DNA of 64,000 nucleotides. Source: an uncultured Desulfomonile sp. Its GTDB lineage: Bacteria; Desulfobacterota; Desulfomonilia; Desulfomonilales; Desulfomonilaceae. The stretch spans positions 156,001 to 220,000 of the forward strand of contig CAJBEZ010000064.1 in the NCBI GenBank assembly GCA_903952205.1. Direction: 5' to 3'. The notes beneath the pieces are model-generated. The model saw nothing but the letters and a program-made list of their open reading frames with translations, was not told the origin of the DNA and did not search any database. Positions 19,642-28,728 of this stretch are shown piece by piece (the stretch's first letter is position 1; every line of letters begins with the position of its first letter). The position numbers were made by a program, and so were the translations under genes.

Positions 19642-21672
19642 TCATTGCTTAATATCGTAGTGTGAGTACTGCATCGAGAAGATTCCCCGACCTTGAGTCA
19701 AAGATCTTAAAGAAGTTGAATATCCAAACATATTAGCAAGAGGAGAAATTGCTTTGATTACTGAAGTCTTTCCACGAGGAGTGATTTCTTCCAGTCTTCC
19801 ATGACGACTATTAAGGTCCGCAATAACCTCACCAACAAATTCTTCCGGCACCACAACTTCTACACCCATGAATGGCTCAAGAACAACCGGGCCCGCTTTT
19901 TCGCACGCTTCCCGACATGCTTGTGAAGAAGCTACTTTTACACCCAAAGGGGACATTAAAGAACAGTCAGACCCCATTTTTTCCAACTTCACAATCAAAT
20001 CTACAACTTCATTACCAGCCAAAGCCCCAGCCAAAGTAGCTTCTCTGGCGCCATTTTCTACGTGTTGGAGCAAGTCAGGGATCATTTGACGCAGCGGCTC
20101 CGAAACTTCGAAAATTAAACCTGAGCCTCTTTTTGCGGCATGCACAGATAAGGTCACTTCACCGAAATGTCTTACGTCATGGATTTCACGATCAAAAATC
20201 ACTGTTGCTTCGGCGTTTCGAGATACGGATTCTTTAAACACAACCTGAGGCTTTCCTGTTTGAACCTCGACATTGTATTCTCTTCTCAATCGGTCAACAA
20301 TTATTTCAAGATGCAATTCGCCCATTCCGGAAATTAGCAATTGGCCAGTTTCCTGATTTTCTGAATAGACAAAGGTAGGGTCTTCCTGGGCGATTTTTTC
20401 TAATGAAAAAATAAGTTTTTCCTGATCTGATCTCGTTTGAGGTTCTATGGCAATCGAAATAACAGGCAAACACGTCTCAAGTGATTCTAGAACCAAAGGA
20501 GCCGTAAGACTTGTTATCGTATCACCTGTCCGGGTTTCTTTCAAACCTACCACCAGCACGATACTACCTACCGACGCTGACTTGATCTTTTCCCTTTTAT
20601 TGGCGTGAGACAAGAACAGACGGGCCACCCTTTCCTTATGACCCCGTGTAGCATTTAAAACCTCACTATCAGCATTCAGTTCGCCTGAATAGACACGTAA
20701 GAAAATAGCCTTTCGCCCTTGATCCATAATAACTTTGAAGGCTAAGGCGCATAAAGGTTCATTAGCTTTGGGTTTCCGAAGTTCTTCCATACCCGTTTCC
20801 GGATTCTTTCCAATAAGAGGGGGAACATCTTGAGGAGAAGGCAGGAAGTCTATTATAGCATCGATAACGGGTTGTACCCCCAGATTTTTTAAAGCGGAAC
20901 CACACAGTGTCGGAACAATTCTGTTGGCTATGGTTCCTTGGCGCAAACCGGATATGATCTGTTTTTCATCAAGACAGTCGTTTTCCAGATAAAATTCCAA
21001 AAGCTCTTCATCCTGTTCAGCGGCGCACTCAATCATAAAATGTCGCGAGGATTCGGCTACTTGAATAAAATCGGAAGGTATGTCAATTAGTTGAAATGTT
21101 TCTCCTTTAGATTGAACATCCCAAACAAGAGCCTTCATTCTTATTAGGTCAATTACTCCCTTAACTTCATCTCCAACTATCATGGGTATTTGAATAGGGA
21201 TGGGGAAAGCGCCGAGTCTTTCTTTCATCATGGCTATGGCTCGATCAAAATCAGCCCCCACTCTGTCAAGTTTGTTTACAAAAGCAATCCTTGGAACTCC
21301 GTATTTTTCGGCCTGATGCCATACGGTCTCAGTTTGCGGTTCAACACCTCCGACGGCGCAAATCACGGTAACCACACCATCTAGGACTCTTAAACTGCGT
21401 TCAACTTCAATAGTGAAATCTACATGTCCCGGAGTATCAATCAAATGAATTTCATAATTGTTCCAATTAAAGACAGTAGCCGCAGACGTTATCGTTATAC
21501 CTCGCTCCTGTTCTTGAGGCATATAATCCATGGTAGCGGAACCGTCATCCACTTCACCAATTTTGTGAATTTTTTTTGTATAGAACAGAATTCTTTCGGT
21601 CAAAGTAGTCTTGCCCGCGTCAATATGAGCCATAATCCCAATATTTCTAATTCTGGAAAGATTTTGAGTCAC
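19642..21672 (-). CDS. fusA: Elongation factor G, second-paralogue type
   Basis: 676 residues. The GTPase signatures [28 protein letters not shown] and NKLD are present, followed by the domain II-V landmarks GMGELHLEI and [12 protein letters not shown]. The switch region [18 protein letters not shown] and the solitary position, away from rpsL-rpsG-tuf, suggest the additional EF-G paralogue carried by many Desulfobacterota. It starts at GTG 21672 with a weak ribosome site. A role in translocation or ribosome recycling is inferred; the canonical copy would be elsewhere. Confidence 0.9.
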   Translation of the reverse strand: MTQNLSRIRNIGIMAHIDAGKTTLTERILFYTKKIHKIGEVDDGSATMDYMPQEQERGITITSAATVFNWNNYEIHLIDTPGHVDFTIEVERSLRVLDGVVTVICAVGGVEPQTETVWHQAEKYGVPRIAFVNKLDRVGADFDRAIAMMKERLGAFPIPIQIPMIVGDEVKGVIDLIRMKALVWDVQSKGETFQLIDIPSDFIQVAESSRHFMIECAAEQDEELLEFYLENDCLDEKQIISGLRQGTIANRIVPTLCGSALKNLGVQPVIDAIIDFLPSPQDVPPLIGKNPETGMEELRKPKANEPLCALAFKVIMDQGRKAIFLRVYSGELNADSEVLNATRGHKERVARLFLSHANKREKIKSASVGSIVLVVGLKETRTGDTITSLTAPLVLESLETCLPVISIAIEPQTRSDQEKLIFSLEKIAQEDPTFVYSENQETGQLLISGMGELHLEIIVDRLRREYNVEVQTGKPQVVFKESVSRNAEATVIFDREIHDVRHFGEVTLSVHAAKRGSGLIFEVSEPLRQMIPDLLQHVENGAREATLAGALAGNEVVDLIVKLEKMGSDCSLMSPLGVKVASSQACREACEKAGPVVLEPFMGVEVVVPEEFVGEVIADLNSRHGRLEEITPRGKTSVIKAISPLANMFGYSTSLRSLTQGRGIFSMQYSHYDIKQ

Positions 21673-21808
21673 GGTATGCGCAAGATCCCTTCTAATTTTA
21701 TTTTTGCATATCGGAAGAAACGGAATAATTTTCTCATCTCATGCTATTCTTGTCAATTATAGGATGCGGCGATTCATTGGCTCGACTCACTAAAAAAAGG
21801 AAAATTAA

Positions 21809-22306
21809 ATGATTCTGATAATTGATGGCAACAACGTGATAGGTAAAAGAAAGACATCAGTTTCAGATTGGCGAATAGTTAGAAAGAATTTCATTCAGGA
21901 AATGGCAAAATATGTCGCTAAAACTGGTCGTAAAGTGAAAATAGTTTTTGATGGGATTGAGGATTCAAATTATCCAGATGGTATTATTTTCAAAGGAGTT
22001 CAGATTTTCTACGCCAAACCCGGTAAAGACGCGGATGAAAGAATAAAAAGTATGATAAGAAATGTTTCGTATAGTCGAGATATTACGGTAGTGTCATCAG
22101 ACAGGGATTTGAGATCGTATGTAATGGGTCAGGGCGCCAAAGTTCTCACAAGGGAATATTTCAGGTCTGAATTTCAAAAATTGTCGAAGACTGAGGAAAC
22201 AGAAAACAAAGAATCAAATCCAATAGTGGATGACATTAAAGAATGGCTCAATTTTTTTGGACTGTCGGAAAAAAACAAAGAGGAAACTAAACCTGTCAAA
22301 GAATGA
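21809..22306 (+). CDS. NYN-domain (YacP-like) predicted ribonuclease
   Basis: 165 residues. The N-terminal ILIIDGNNVIG is the metal-binding Asp of the PIN-like NYN fold. VFDG near residue 50, GKDADERIKSM near 77 and VVSSDRDLRSYV near 96 supply the other acidic residues. A charged C-terminal tail follows. The family is thought to cleave RNA (ribosome-bound in Bacillus), but targets here are unknown. Its stop overlaps the next start (ATGA), so it is coupled to the YfiH/PgeF gene. Confidence 0.85.
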   Translation: MILIIDGNNVIGKRKTSVSDWRIVRKNFIQEMAKYVAKTGRKVKIVFDGIEDSNYPDGIIFKGVQIFYAKPGKDADERIKSMIRNVSYSRDITVVSSDRDLRSYVMGQGAKVLTREYFRSEFQKLSKTEETENKESNPIVDDIKEWLNFFGLSEKNKEETKPVKE

Positions 22307-23124
22307 ACGAAGAAATCAAACTTAAAGATTATCAAGATATTATAACTACCAATCTAGCCTGGACGGTCAAAAAAGTGGAATTATTTGGTGCCATCATGGC
22401 ATTTTCCAGGCGTGAAAATAGTAATGTTAACGGTTTACAGGAAACACAGAAAATTTGGTCTTCAAATAAATCTAAACCAAATAACGATGAGAATTTCTCA
22501 TTATTTTGCAAATCACTCGGGATCGAAAGTTCAGGGATAATTACTTGTCGTCAAGTTCACGGTGATCGGATACTAATATGTAAAGAAGTTCCAAAGAAAC
22601 TTGTCGCCGCAGACGCGATAATAGTAACTGCGCCGGGATTATATCCATTGATCAGGACAGCCGACTGTGTCCCGATATTAATAATTGATCGAGTAAAAAA
22701 AATATCAGCCGCGATTCATGCCGGTTGGAAGGGCACAGTATTGCGGATAATCAGAAAAACGCTCTCCACTCTAACGGATATATTTAAATGTGATAAAAGC
22801 GATATTATTGTAGCGTTGGGGCCGTCCATAGGAAAATGCTGTTATGAAGTGAACCGAGTTGTGTTGGACCCCTTATTTCAAAACCTTCCATGGGCGACGG
22901 AATTCTCGGTTCCTTACCAGGATATTTCTGAAAGCAATGACGAGAAAAGAAGGTTGGACCTGGCTGCAATAAATCACTCAGAGTTGATCAAGTTTGGGAT
23001 TTACAAAAAAAATATATACAAATTAAACATGTGCACGAGTTGTAATGTAAATGACCTTCATTCCTTCAGACGCGACGGGGCGTCAAGTGGTCGGAGTATA
23101 GCTATAACCGGTTTCAGATTATGA
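22303..23124 (+). CDS. pgeF: YfiH/PgeF family protein (laccase-domain; purine nucleoside phosphorylase or peptidoglycan editing)
   Basis: 273 residues. The family core is evident: CRQVHGDRI, ADAIIVTAPGLYPLIRTADCVPI, AIHAGWKGT near residue 145, ALGPSIGKCCYEV, and the C-terminal NDLHSFRRDGASSGR. The Cys and His ligands of the zinc/active site (TADC, HAGW, CCYEV) are conserved. Family members have purine nucleoside phosphorylase activity in vitro and, in E. coli, a peptidoglycan editing role. It is coupled to the NYN gene and convergent with the next gene, overlapping by six bases. Confidence 0.9.
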   Translation: MNEEIKLKDYQDIITTNLAWTVKKVELFGAIMAFSRRENSNVNGLQETQKIWSSNKSKPNNDENFSLFCKSLGIESSGIITCRQVHGDRILICKEVPKKLVAADAIIVTAPGLYPLIRTADCVPILIIDRVKKISAAIHAGWKGTVLRIIRKTLSTLTDIFKCDKSDIIVALGPSIGKCCYEVNRVVLDPLFQNLPWATEFSVPYQDISESNDEKRRLDLAAINHSELIKFGIYKKNIYKLNMCTSCNVNDLHSFRRDGASSGRSIAITGFRL

Positions 23125-24510
23125 ACATCCATCAGCGTGCAAATTTCTTTTGAGAAGGCTCCTGAGGGCGGTGGCAGCGTCTTCGGGATTGCAATAAACA
23201 GGAATCCCAGCTTCGTGAAGTCTCGTCCGGTCGGGTTCAATTTTTTCAACAGAACCAATGAAGCACGCTACTATAGGTTTAAGAAACTGATTATGTAAGT
23301 CTATCAAGGCCTGAGTGGGAAATGGCCAATTCTTGTGTTCGCAGAAAATAGCCAACAAACAGTCTACGCCGTTATCTTCAAGAATTAGTTCCGCAATATC
23401 ATGAAAAGGTTTTGTAAGAAAAGCTCCAGCAGCGCCGTCTACGGGATTTTTGTAAACAACCGGCACAGATGGTCCCAGGATATCAGCTATCCCCTGTAGG
23501 GTTTTTTGACTTAAGGTGACTAGTTTACAAGCAGATTCTTCCTGAAGAATATCCCAGGCGACAATACTGGGACCCGCAGTGTGAGTGAAAATACAAACAC
23601 CTGGGCCTTTCGGAGGACCTGAGACTGAAAAAGCCTTGCAAATAGTAACCAGTTCGTTTACCGATCGAGCTGTCTCAACTCCTCCGGACTGTTTAATCGC
23701 TCCTTCCCATATCCGAGATGAACCTGCCGCAGCTCCAGTGTGCGTGATGGTCACCCTATCGGCGAATTCTCCATGTCCACCTTTATAAATCACTACAGGT
23801 TTCTTAAAAGAGACGCGCTTGAGTTGTTCTACCATTTTGCGGGCGTCTCCCGAACCTTCAGTAAAAATTCCTATTACATCCGTATCCTTGTCTTCGAACA
23901 AATAGTCCAGCATGTCGTGAAATTCAAAATTGACCCGATTCCCAACACCGATCCATTTCGAAACACCCAGTCCCTGGTCATAAGCTTGAGCGATCATAGC
24001 CAAGCCTATTCCACCGCTCTGACTCAAAAACGAAACATTGCCAGACATAAGTGCGCGAGGATAAAAGGTCACGTTCAATTTTGAATGACTATTTACAAAA
24101 CCAAGAGTGTTAGGACCGATGATAGGCATGTCGCCGGCGGCTGACCTAAGATCAGCCTGCAGTTTTTGACCTTCTTCACCCATCTCGGCATAACCACCGG
24201 CAAGGACAACAGTGCCGGCGACTCCAATCTTTCTTAATTTTTCAACCATTTTTATTGAAGTTACCTGATTCAAAGCTACAACGGCTAAGTCAGGGACTTC
24301 GGGCAAATCCGAAACGTCTCTGTAAACATCATAATCAAAAATTTTCTTATGTCTGATATGAACTGGATATATCTTACCCTCGAATGCGCCTGTCACGAGA
24401 CTATCCATTACAGCGTGTCCAACTTTGGTAGGATCAACCCCGGCGCCTATGACAGTAACGGATTGGGGGTAGAACATTCGATTTAATCTTTCGCGCATGA
24501 GTTGATTCAT
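23119..24510 (-). CDS. CoA-binding subunit of ADP-forming acyl-CoA synthetase
   Basis: 463 residues matching the alpha (succinyl-CoA-synthetase-like) half of ADP-forming acetate/acyl-CoA ligases. It has a Rossmann CoA-binding domain (PQSVTVIGAGVDPTKVGHAV), PIIGPNTLGFVNS, the flavodoxin-like ligase domains (FLSQSGGIGLAMIAQAYDQG), and the phospho-histidine region ITHTGAAAGSS at about 256-266. The beta (ATP-grasp) half is not fused and not adjacent, so it must be encoded elsewhere if the enzyme is active. It likely makes ATP from an acyl-CoA thioester, or the reverse. The 3' end overlaps pgeF by six bases in convergent orientation. Confidence 0.85.
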   Translation of the reverse strand: MNQLMRERLNRMFYPQSVTVIGAGVDPTKVGHAVMDSLVTGAFEGKIYPVHIRHKKIFDYDVYRDVSDLPEVPDLAVVALNQVTSIKMVEKLRKIGVAGTVVLAGGYAEMGEEGQKLQADLRSAAGDMPIIGPNTLGFVNSHSKLNVTFYPRALMSGNVSFLSQSGGIGLAMIAQAYDQGLGVSKWIGVGNRVNFEFHDMLDYLFEDKDTDVIGIFTEGSGDARKMVEQLKRVSFKKPVVIYKGGHGEFADRVTITHTGAAAGSSRIWEGAIKQSGGVETARSVNELVTICKAFSVSGPPKGPGVCIFTHTAGPSIVAWDILQEESACKLVTLSQKTLQGIADILGPSVPVVYKNPVDGAAGAFLTKPFHDIAELILEDNGVDCLLAIFCEHKNWPFPTQALIDLHNQFLKPIVACFIGSVEKIEPDRTRLHEAGIPVYCNPEDAATALRSLLKRNLHADGCS

Positions 24511-24550
24511 GATGGGATCTTTCTTTACGGACTAATTCATGTTTATAGGG

Positions 24551-25735
24551 TCATTCGACTACGTTTGTAAAAATCACCCTAAAAATTGACCAGCCGGAAT
24601 TATAGCAATCTTCAACTGTTTTAACGTGTGGACACAGACTGATATCTCCTGGACAATGATCAGTCGACTGAGGAATAAAACCACAGCGCTCACTGTCAAA
24701 ATCAATTAAAAATCCATTTAATGCGCACAAGTTTTTCAACTGGAGAAGTTCTAGACCCTTTCCTCCGGCATTGAAATCGAAGGGTTTCTTTGTGGAATAT
24801 TCATCAGTATTTTGTGTATGGTGAAAACCTTTAAAAATAAACTCAAAATCCATCAAAGGTATACCAACGCCATAATCCTTAACTGAAATTTCAAAACGAC
24901 CTGAATCAATTTGAGAGAACCGGACCACAACAAGCCCATTATCAGGTGTATTTTCAAAAGCGTTTTTTATGAGAATGTTTAAGATAATTTCCAACAAAAC
25001 AGGATCAAAATGTACCACATCAGTATAATCGAATTCGGTCTGTGTAGAAATATGACGCTTCCGACCACCTGAAATGATTTGTTCAACAAGATTATTCATA
25101 GTTGACGCGATAGGAATTTCTTGAGGCTGGGATTTAGCAGGGTACAAAATCTGTTCCACAGCGATTTGAGTTGAAAGCAGACGATCAACGTTTCGTTCAC
25201 CTCTTGCAACTATTTTCATCGCTTTCTGATCCATAACACACAAATCCATCAATGCGGTAAAACAAGCTCTGAGTATTGATAAAGGGGTTTTAAGCTCATG
25301 GGAAAGATGGTCAACTGCTTTAAGTTTTGCTTTCTCCAGATTTTTGAAAGCGGTTATGTCTCTGAAAACCACTACATAACTTTCCATTCCTTGAACGCAT
25401 TCTTGAATATCCAACGCGGCGCTGGAAACATATAATTCAATTAACTGACCATCGTGCCGAATAAATTGAATTTCTCTATGAGCCGTTACCTTACCGTCAT
25501 TTATAAGGTCGTTAAAGATACTGACGAAATCACCGTTGTTGTCATCATGATCACACAACTTTTGAACAGGTAGACCTTTAATTGATGCTGGATGCAAACC
25601 GAGAATGCGGCAAGCGGCTGGATTTAGAGCAGAAACCACGCCGTTGCATTCTATTATTACAACGCCTTCCTGCATGCTTCTGATGATTATTGTTTCCAGC
25701 GTCTCAATGTTCATGAGCAGAAGAAAATCCGTCAA
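24551..25735 (-). CDS. Cytoplasmic PAS-domain sensor histidine kinase with C-terminal Cys cluster
   Basis: 394 residues, no membrane segment. A PAS domain (about 10-130, ending FRDITAF) is followed by a HisKA domain with phospho-acceptor His146 in DHLSHELKTPL, and a HATPase with NILIKNAFENT and DYGVGIP. The C-terminal part of the ATPase carries Cys351, Cys361, Cys368 and Cys377 in a conserved-looking insert (CPGDISLC, then DCYNSG), as seen in other Desulfobacterota kinases. It could bind a metal or Fe-S cluster. The upstream TTG gives the full length; an ATG at 25714 is equally plausible. No response regulator is adjacent. Confidence 0.88.
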   Translation of the reverse strand: MTDFLLLMNIETLETIIIRSMQEGVVIIECNGVVSALNPAACRILGLHPASIKGLPVQKLCDHDDNNGDFVSIFNDLINDGKVTAHREIQFIRHDGQLIELYVSSAALDIQECVQGMESYVVVFRDITAFKNLEKAKLKAVDHLSHELKTPLSILRACFTALMDLCVMDQKAMKIVARGERNVDRLLSTQIAVEQILYPAKSQPQEIPIASTMNNLVEQIISGGRKRHISTQTEFDYTDVVHFDPVLLEIILNILIKNAFENTPDNGLVVVRFSQIDSGRFEISVKDYGVGIPLMDFEFIFKGFHHTQNTDEYSTKKPFDFNAGGKGLELLQLKNLCALNGFLIDFDSERCGFIPQSTDHCPGDISLCPHVKTVEDCYNSGWSIFRVIFTNVVE

Positions 25736-25939
25736 AGGACTTGCGAGATTTTGAACAAATACTTATTTTACATAAAAGAGTAAATTGGTAATTGGTTCAA
25801 TGATTAACAAAAAAAGCTCGAAAAACTTTGGAATTGACATGAACCAAAAAAACCTAACCCACCTTGGTCAGACATAATATGACCTAGTTTGTTTTGATCA
25901 GCAAGATTTGTGTTGATCGAACCCATCGGAGGCTGAATA

Positions 25940-26200
25940 ATGACAAAAGAGAAAGTTAAGTGTCCTCATTGTGGATCTGAAATGGATCCTATAATCACAC
26001 CAGACATCTCAAGCTGGGGCGGCGAAGTTCACCATGTCTGTTTTAACGATGAATGTTCCTATTTCACTAAGAGTTGGGAGGTTCTTGATTGCCAGGGTGT
26101 TGAAAGAACCGGGTATCGCTGCCGTGTTGACCCTAGGGGCGTTACAGGTCCGCTTGCCGTCTGGTCGGCAGATGCTTTGAAAGATTTAATATGTAGATGA
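25940..26200 (+). CDS. Small Ogr/Delta-like zinc-finger protein
   Basis: 86 residues with CPHCGSEM at the N-terminus and CFNDEC at about 34-39, giving a CxxC...CxxxxC zinc-ribbon pattern as in the Ogr/Delta-like family. The rest is charged, with two more Cys near 50 and 59. GGAGG precedes the ATG by eight bases. The gene is monocistronic by appearance: upstream is an interval containing GGTCA...TGACC, and a perfect hairpin follows. Its role is unknown; this family in Desulfobacterota is often chromosomal rather than phage-borne. Confidence 0.8.
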   Translation: MTKEKVKCPHCGSEMDPIITPDISSWGGEVHHVCFNDECSYFTKSWEVLDCQGVERTGYRCRVDPRGVTGPLAVWSADALKDLICR

Positions 26201-26250
26201 GACTTTTTGAAAATTGAATTGAACGGGAATATCGTTAAACTAGTTTTCTA

Positions 26251-26285
26251 ATGACTTAGGACGCTTTATAAGCGTCCTAAGTCAT
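26251..26285. repeat. Perfect 15-base inverted repeat (stem-loop)
   Basis: ATGACTTAGGACGCT at 26251-26265 and AGCGTCCTAAGTCAT at 26271-26285 are exact complements around a five-base TTATA loop. No T-run follows, so it is not a textbook terminator. It ends 13 bases before the ATG of the methyltransferase gene and lies in its leader. Confidence 0.85.
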
Positions 26286-26298
26286 TCTGTGACCAAAA

Positions 26299-26970
26299 AT
26301 GAATTCACTAACTTTGAAATATTTCAATGAAACAGATTTTTTAAGGGACGATCAACGCGCCGATTCCATATTCTATTCTAATCCCAGATTTGTGAACCAT
26401 CTTGATTCACTCGCCTTGAGCACAGTCGAGAATATTTACGCCAGGCTCATTCCCAAAGAGGCTGACATTTTGGATCTCATGGCGGGTCCAGATTCCCATT
26501 TGAAAGAAGAACTAGTTCTCAAAAGTGTTACAGGATTGGGATTGAACAAAGATGAGCTTGAGGCGAATACTCAATTGAGCGCAATTATAATCCATGACTT
26601 AAATGAAGATTACAGCCTGCCTTTTAACAACCATACCTTCGACGCTGTAATAAATACGGTATCGGTTGATTATCTGATCAGGCCGGTGGATGTTTTTTCT
26701 GAGGTGGGAAGAGTTCTTAGACCTGACGGCATATTTATATTATTGTTTTCAAACAGAATGTTTCCTCCTAAAGCAGTCAAAATATGGAAAAATACTCTTG
26801 AGAAAGATCGAATAGACCTTGTCAAAAAATTTATTACATTATCTGAGGCGCTCGTCGTACAAGGTTATTCTGAGAGCAAAGGCAAACCCAGACCGGAAGA
26901 TGACAAGTATTTCAAATATGGTATCCCAAGTGACCCGATTTATGCAGTTTGGGCTTCAGTTAAAAAATAA
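26299..26970 (+). CDS. Class I SAM-dependent methyltransferase
   Basis: 223 residues. Motif I is DILDLMAGPDSHL near residue 58, less Gly-rich than usual (AGPDSH in place of GxGxG). Post-I LGLNKDELEAN, the FDAVINTVSVDYL acceptor strand, and VLRPDGIFILLFSNRMFP follow. These resemble the Methyltransf_11 class; substrate unknown. No ribosome site precedes the ATG, and the 15-base hairpin sits directly upstream, so translation may be controlled by it. The next gene is 62 bases downstream on the same strand. Confidence 0.8.
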   Translation: MNSLTLKYFNETDFLRDDQRADSIFYSNPRFVNHLDSLALSTVENIYARLIPKEADILDLMAGPDSHLKEELVLKSVTGLGLNKDELEANTQLSAIIIHDLNEDYSLPFNNHTFDAVINTVSVDYLIRPVDVFSEVGRVLRPDGIFILLFSNRMFPPKAVKIWKNTLEKDRIDLVKKFITLSEALVVQGYSESKGKPRPEDDKYFKYGIPSDPIYAVWASVKK

Positions 26971-27032
26971 ATTCAATGAAACATGTTAACGGATTGACCT
27001 AATTTTAAGGGAACAAAGAGGGGTCAGCAAGA

Positions 27033-27605
27033 ATGAAGCAAGCTCTAATCATAGTTGACATGATCCGTGACAATATTAGCTTGAGTCGAGGAAATGTATT
27101 GGATGTCGCGGTAGAAAAAGTGATTCCCAAAATCAATGAATTGGCTGATTCTTTTCGTTCTCACAATAAACCGGTAATTTTTGCTTGCGACAGTTTTTTG
27201 GCGGATGATTTCATTTTTGGCGGTCGCATGAAATCTCATGCGATAAGAGGAACCGGCGGGGATCTTCCAATCGAAGAACTAAATGTTGAGCCTTATGACC
27301 TGATATTGCCGAAAAGACGTATGAGCGCTTTCTATAAAACAGATCTGGACCAAACTCTAAGAACATGGAAAATAGATACAGTGGTAGTTTGTGGAATAAT
27401 GACCAATGTATGTGTTTTGTTGACAGCGCTGGACGCAATTCAGAATGATTTCAAATCAATCATCGTTTCAAACGCTTCCGCCTGTCACAAACGTGAAAAC
27501 CATGAAATGACGCTCAAACTCTACGATAAATTTGCCTTATTTCCTCTTTTCAGGATTTTGTCGTCAAGTGAAATAATTTCAGAGATGTCTGCACCAGAAA
27601 CATAA
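27033..27605 (+). CDS. Isochorismatase-family cysteine hydrolase
   Basis: 190 residues. The catalytic triad of the family is visible: Asp9 in IIVDMIRDN, a Lys in LPKRRMSAFYKTDLD, and the nucleophilic Cys in VVCGIMTNVCV near residue 127. Family members hydrolyse isochorismate, nicotinamide or related amides; nothing in the sequence fixes the substrate. AAGAGGGG lies upstream of the ATG. It converges on hrcA with only two bases between the stops. Confidence 0.88.
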   Translation: MKQALIIVDMIRDNISLSRGNVLDVAVEKVIPKINELADSFRSHNKPVIFACDSFLADDFIFGGRMKSHAIRGTGGDLPIEELNVEPYDLILPKRRMSAFYKTDLDQTLRTWKIDTVVVCGIMTNVCVLLTALDAIQNDFKSIIVSNASACHKRENHEMTLKLYDKFALFPLFRILSSSEIISEMSAPET

Positions 27606-27607
27606 TA

Positions 27608-28657
27608 TTAGGAATCTCTTTCAACTATCCTTTTGAGTAGCTTAGTCAGTACCTTCGCCGTTGTCCCGACCAATGGAATTATTTTCTGATAGTTCATTCG
27701 CTTTGGTCCTATAATGCTGATACTTCCAAGTACCGCCCCTGGAGTCTTTATTGGATAGGCGATCACGGAACACGATTCCATTTCGTTAATACCGTGTTCA
27801 GATCCAATAAATATCTGCATACCCTTAGTAACTAATATTTTGTCCAGTAACTTCAAGAGCTTGCTTTTATGTTCAAATGTGACCAAAATGGCCTTGATTT
27901 GATCAACTTGCAAGAAAACAGGATCTTCAACAATATTTGCTGAACCTTCAATAAAAATCTCTCTTGCCAATTTGTCATCTGATAAAATCATATATCCAAA
28001 TCTCAAAGCGGTAGCCAACATGATATCAAAACGTGCTTTTTCATGGCTTAACTCAATTTCAATCTTTTCTTTGGCTTCCTTCAGGTCAAGATCTTTCAGC
28101 ATATCATTCAACATTCTAGTGCAACACTCAAGAGTGTCTTGAGAAATATTCTCATCATCAAAAATCATTTTATTTTGGACAAAACCATTGGTGGAGACAA
28201 GCACTACCAGAATTCTATCCTTAGCTACCTTTATAAAATCAATGGTCTTGAAGGTTTGTTCTTTTGCTGGGGAACTGCTGACAACACCCGCCTGCTTTGA
28301 GAGATCAGCCAGTACCCAGGATGATTGTTTCAAGGCGTCTCTGATGTCCATACCAGCGGCCGCAATCCATGATTCTATGGCCGCAATTTCTTGTTGATTC
28401 AATCCTATTGGCTCTAAAATTTTGTCAACATAAAATCGATATCCAAGATCTGTGGGAATACGGCCGGCGCTTACATGGGGTTGGGAAATATATCCCCAAT
28501 CGGTGAGATCGCTCATAATATTTCTAATAGTAGCGGCTGATACTCCCATATCCATTTTCTTCGACAGGGTTCGCGACCCTACCGGCTCACCAGTAGAAAT
28601 GTATTCAGACACGATAGTGGCAAGGATTTTTTCGGATCTCTTTCCGATCGTGTTCAT
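27608..28657 (-). CDS. hrcA: Heat-inducible transcription repressor HrcA
   Basis: About 349 residues. An N-terminal winged helix-turn-helix (ILATIVSEYISTGEPVGSRTL, split here), DMGVSAATIRNIMSDL, and YISQPHVSAGRIPTDLGYRFYVD are diagnostic. The C-terminal half contains INEMESCSVIAYPI and GSISIIGPKRMNYQKIIPLV. HrcA binds CIRCE elements upstream of groE and dnaK operons. The ATG at 28657 (GGAG five bases upstream) gives the usual N-terminus; a longer reading from 28702 lacks a ribosome site. No grpE or dnaK follows, and no CIRCE element was noticed. Confidence 0.94.
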   Translation of the reverse strand: MNTIGKRSEKILATIVSEYISTGEPVGSRTLSKKMDMGVSAATIRNIMSDLTDWGYISQPHVSAGRIPTDLGYRFYVDKILEPIGLNQQEIAAIESWIAAAGMDIRDALKQSSWVLADLSKQAGVVSSSPAKEQTFKTIDFIKVAKDRILVVLVSTNGFVQNKMIFDDENISQDTLECCTRMLNDMLKDLDLKEAKEKIEIELSHEKARFDIMLATALRFGYMILSDDKLAREIFIEGSANIVEDPVFLQVDQIKAILVTFEHKSKLLKLLDKILVTKGMQIFIGSEHGINEMESCSVIAYPIKTPGAVLGSISIIGPKRMNYQKIIPLVGTTAKVLTKLLKRIVERDS

Positions 28658-28728
28658 GTTGACTCCATTAATCAGGTTGTCCTTAGTAAGCGCAATTTTC
28701 AAAAAACAAGGCGATGTCTAACGTCCTC

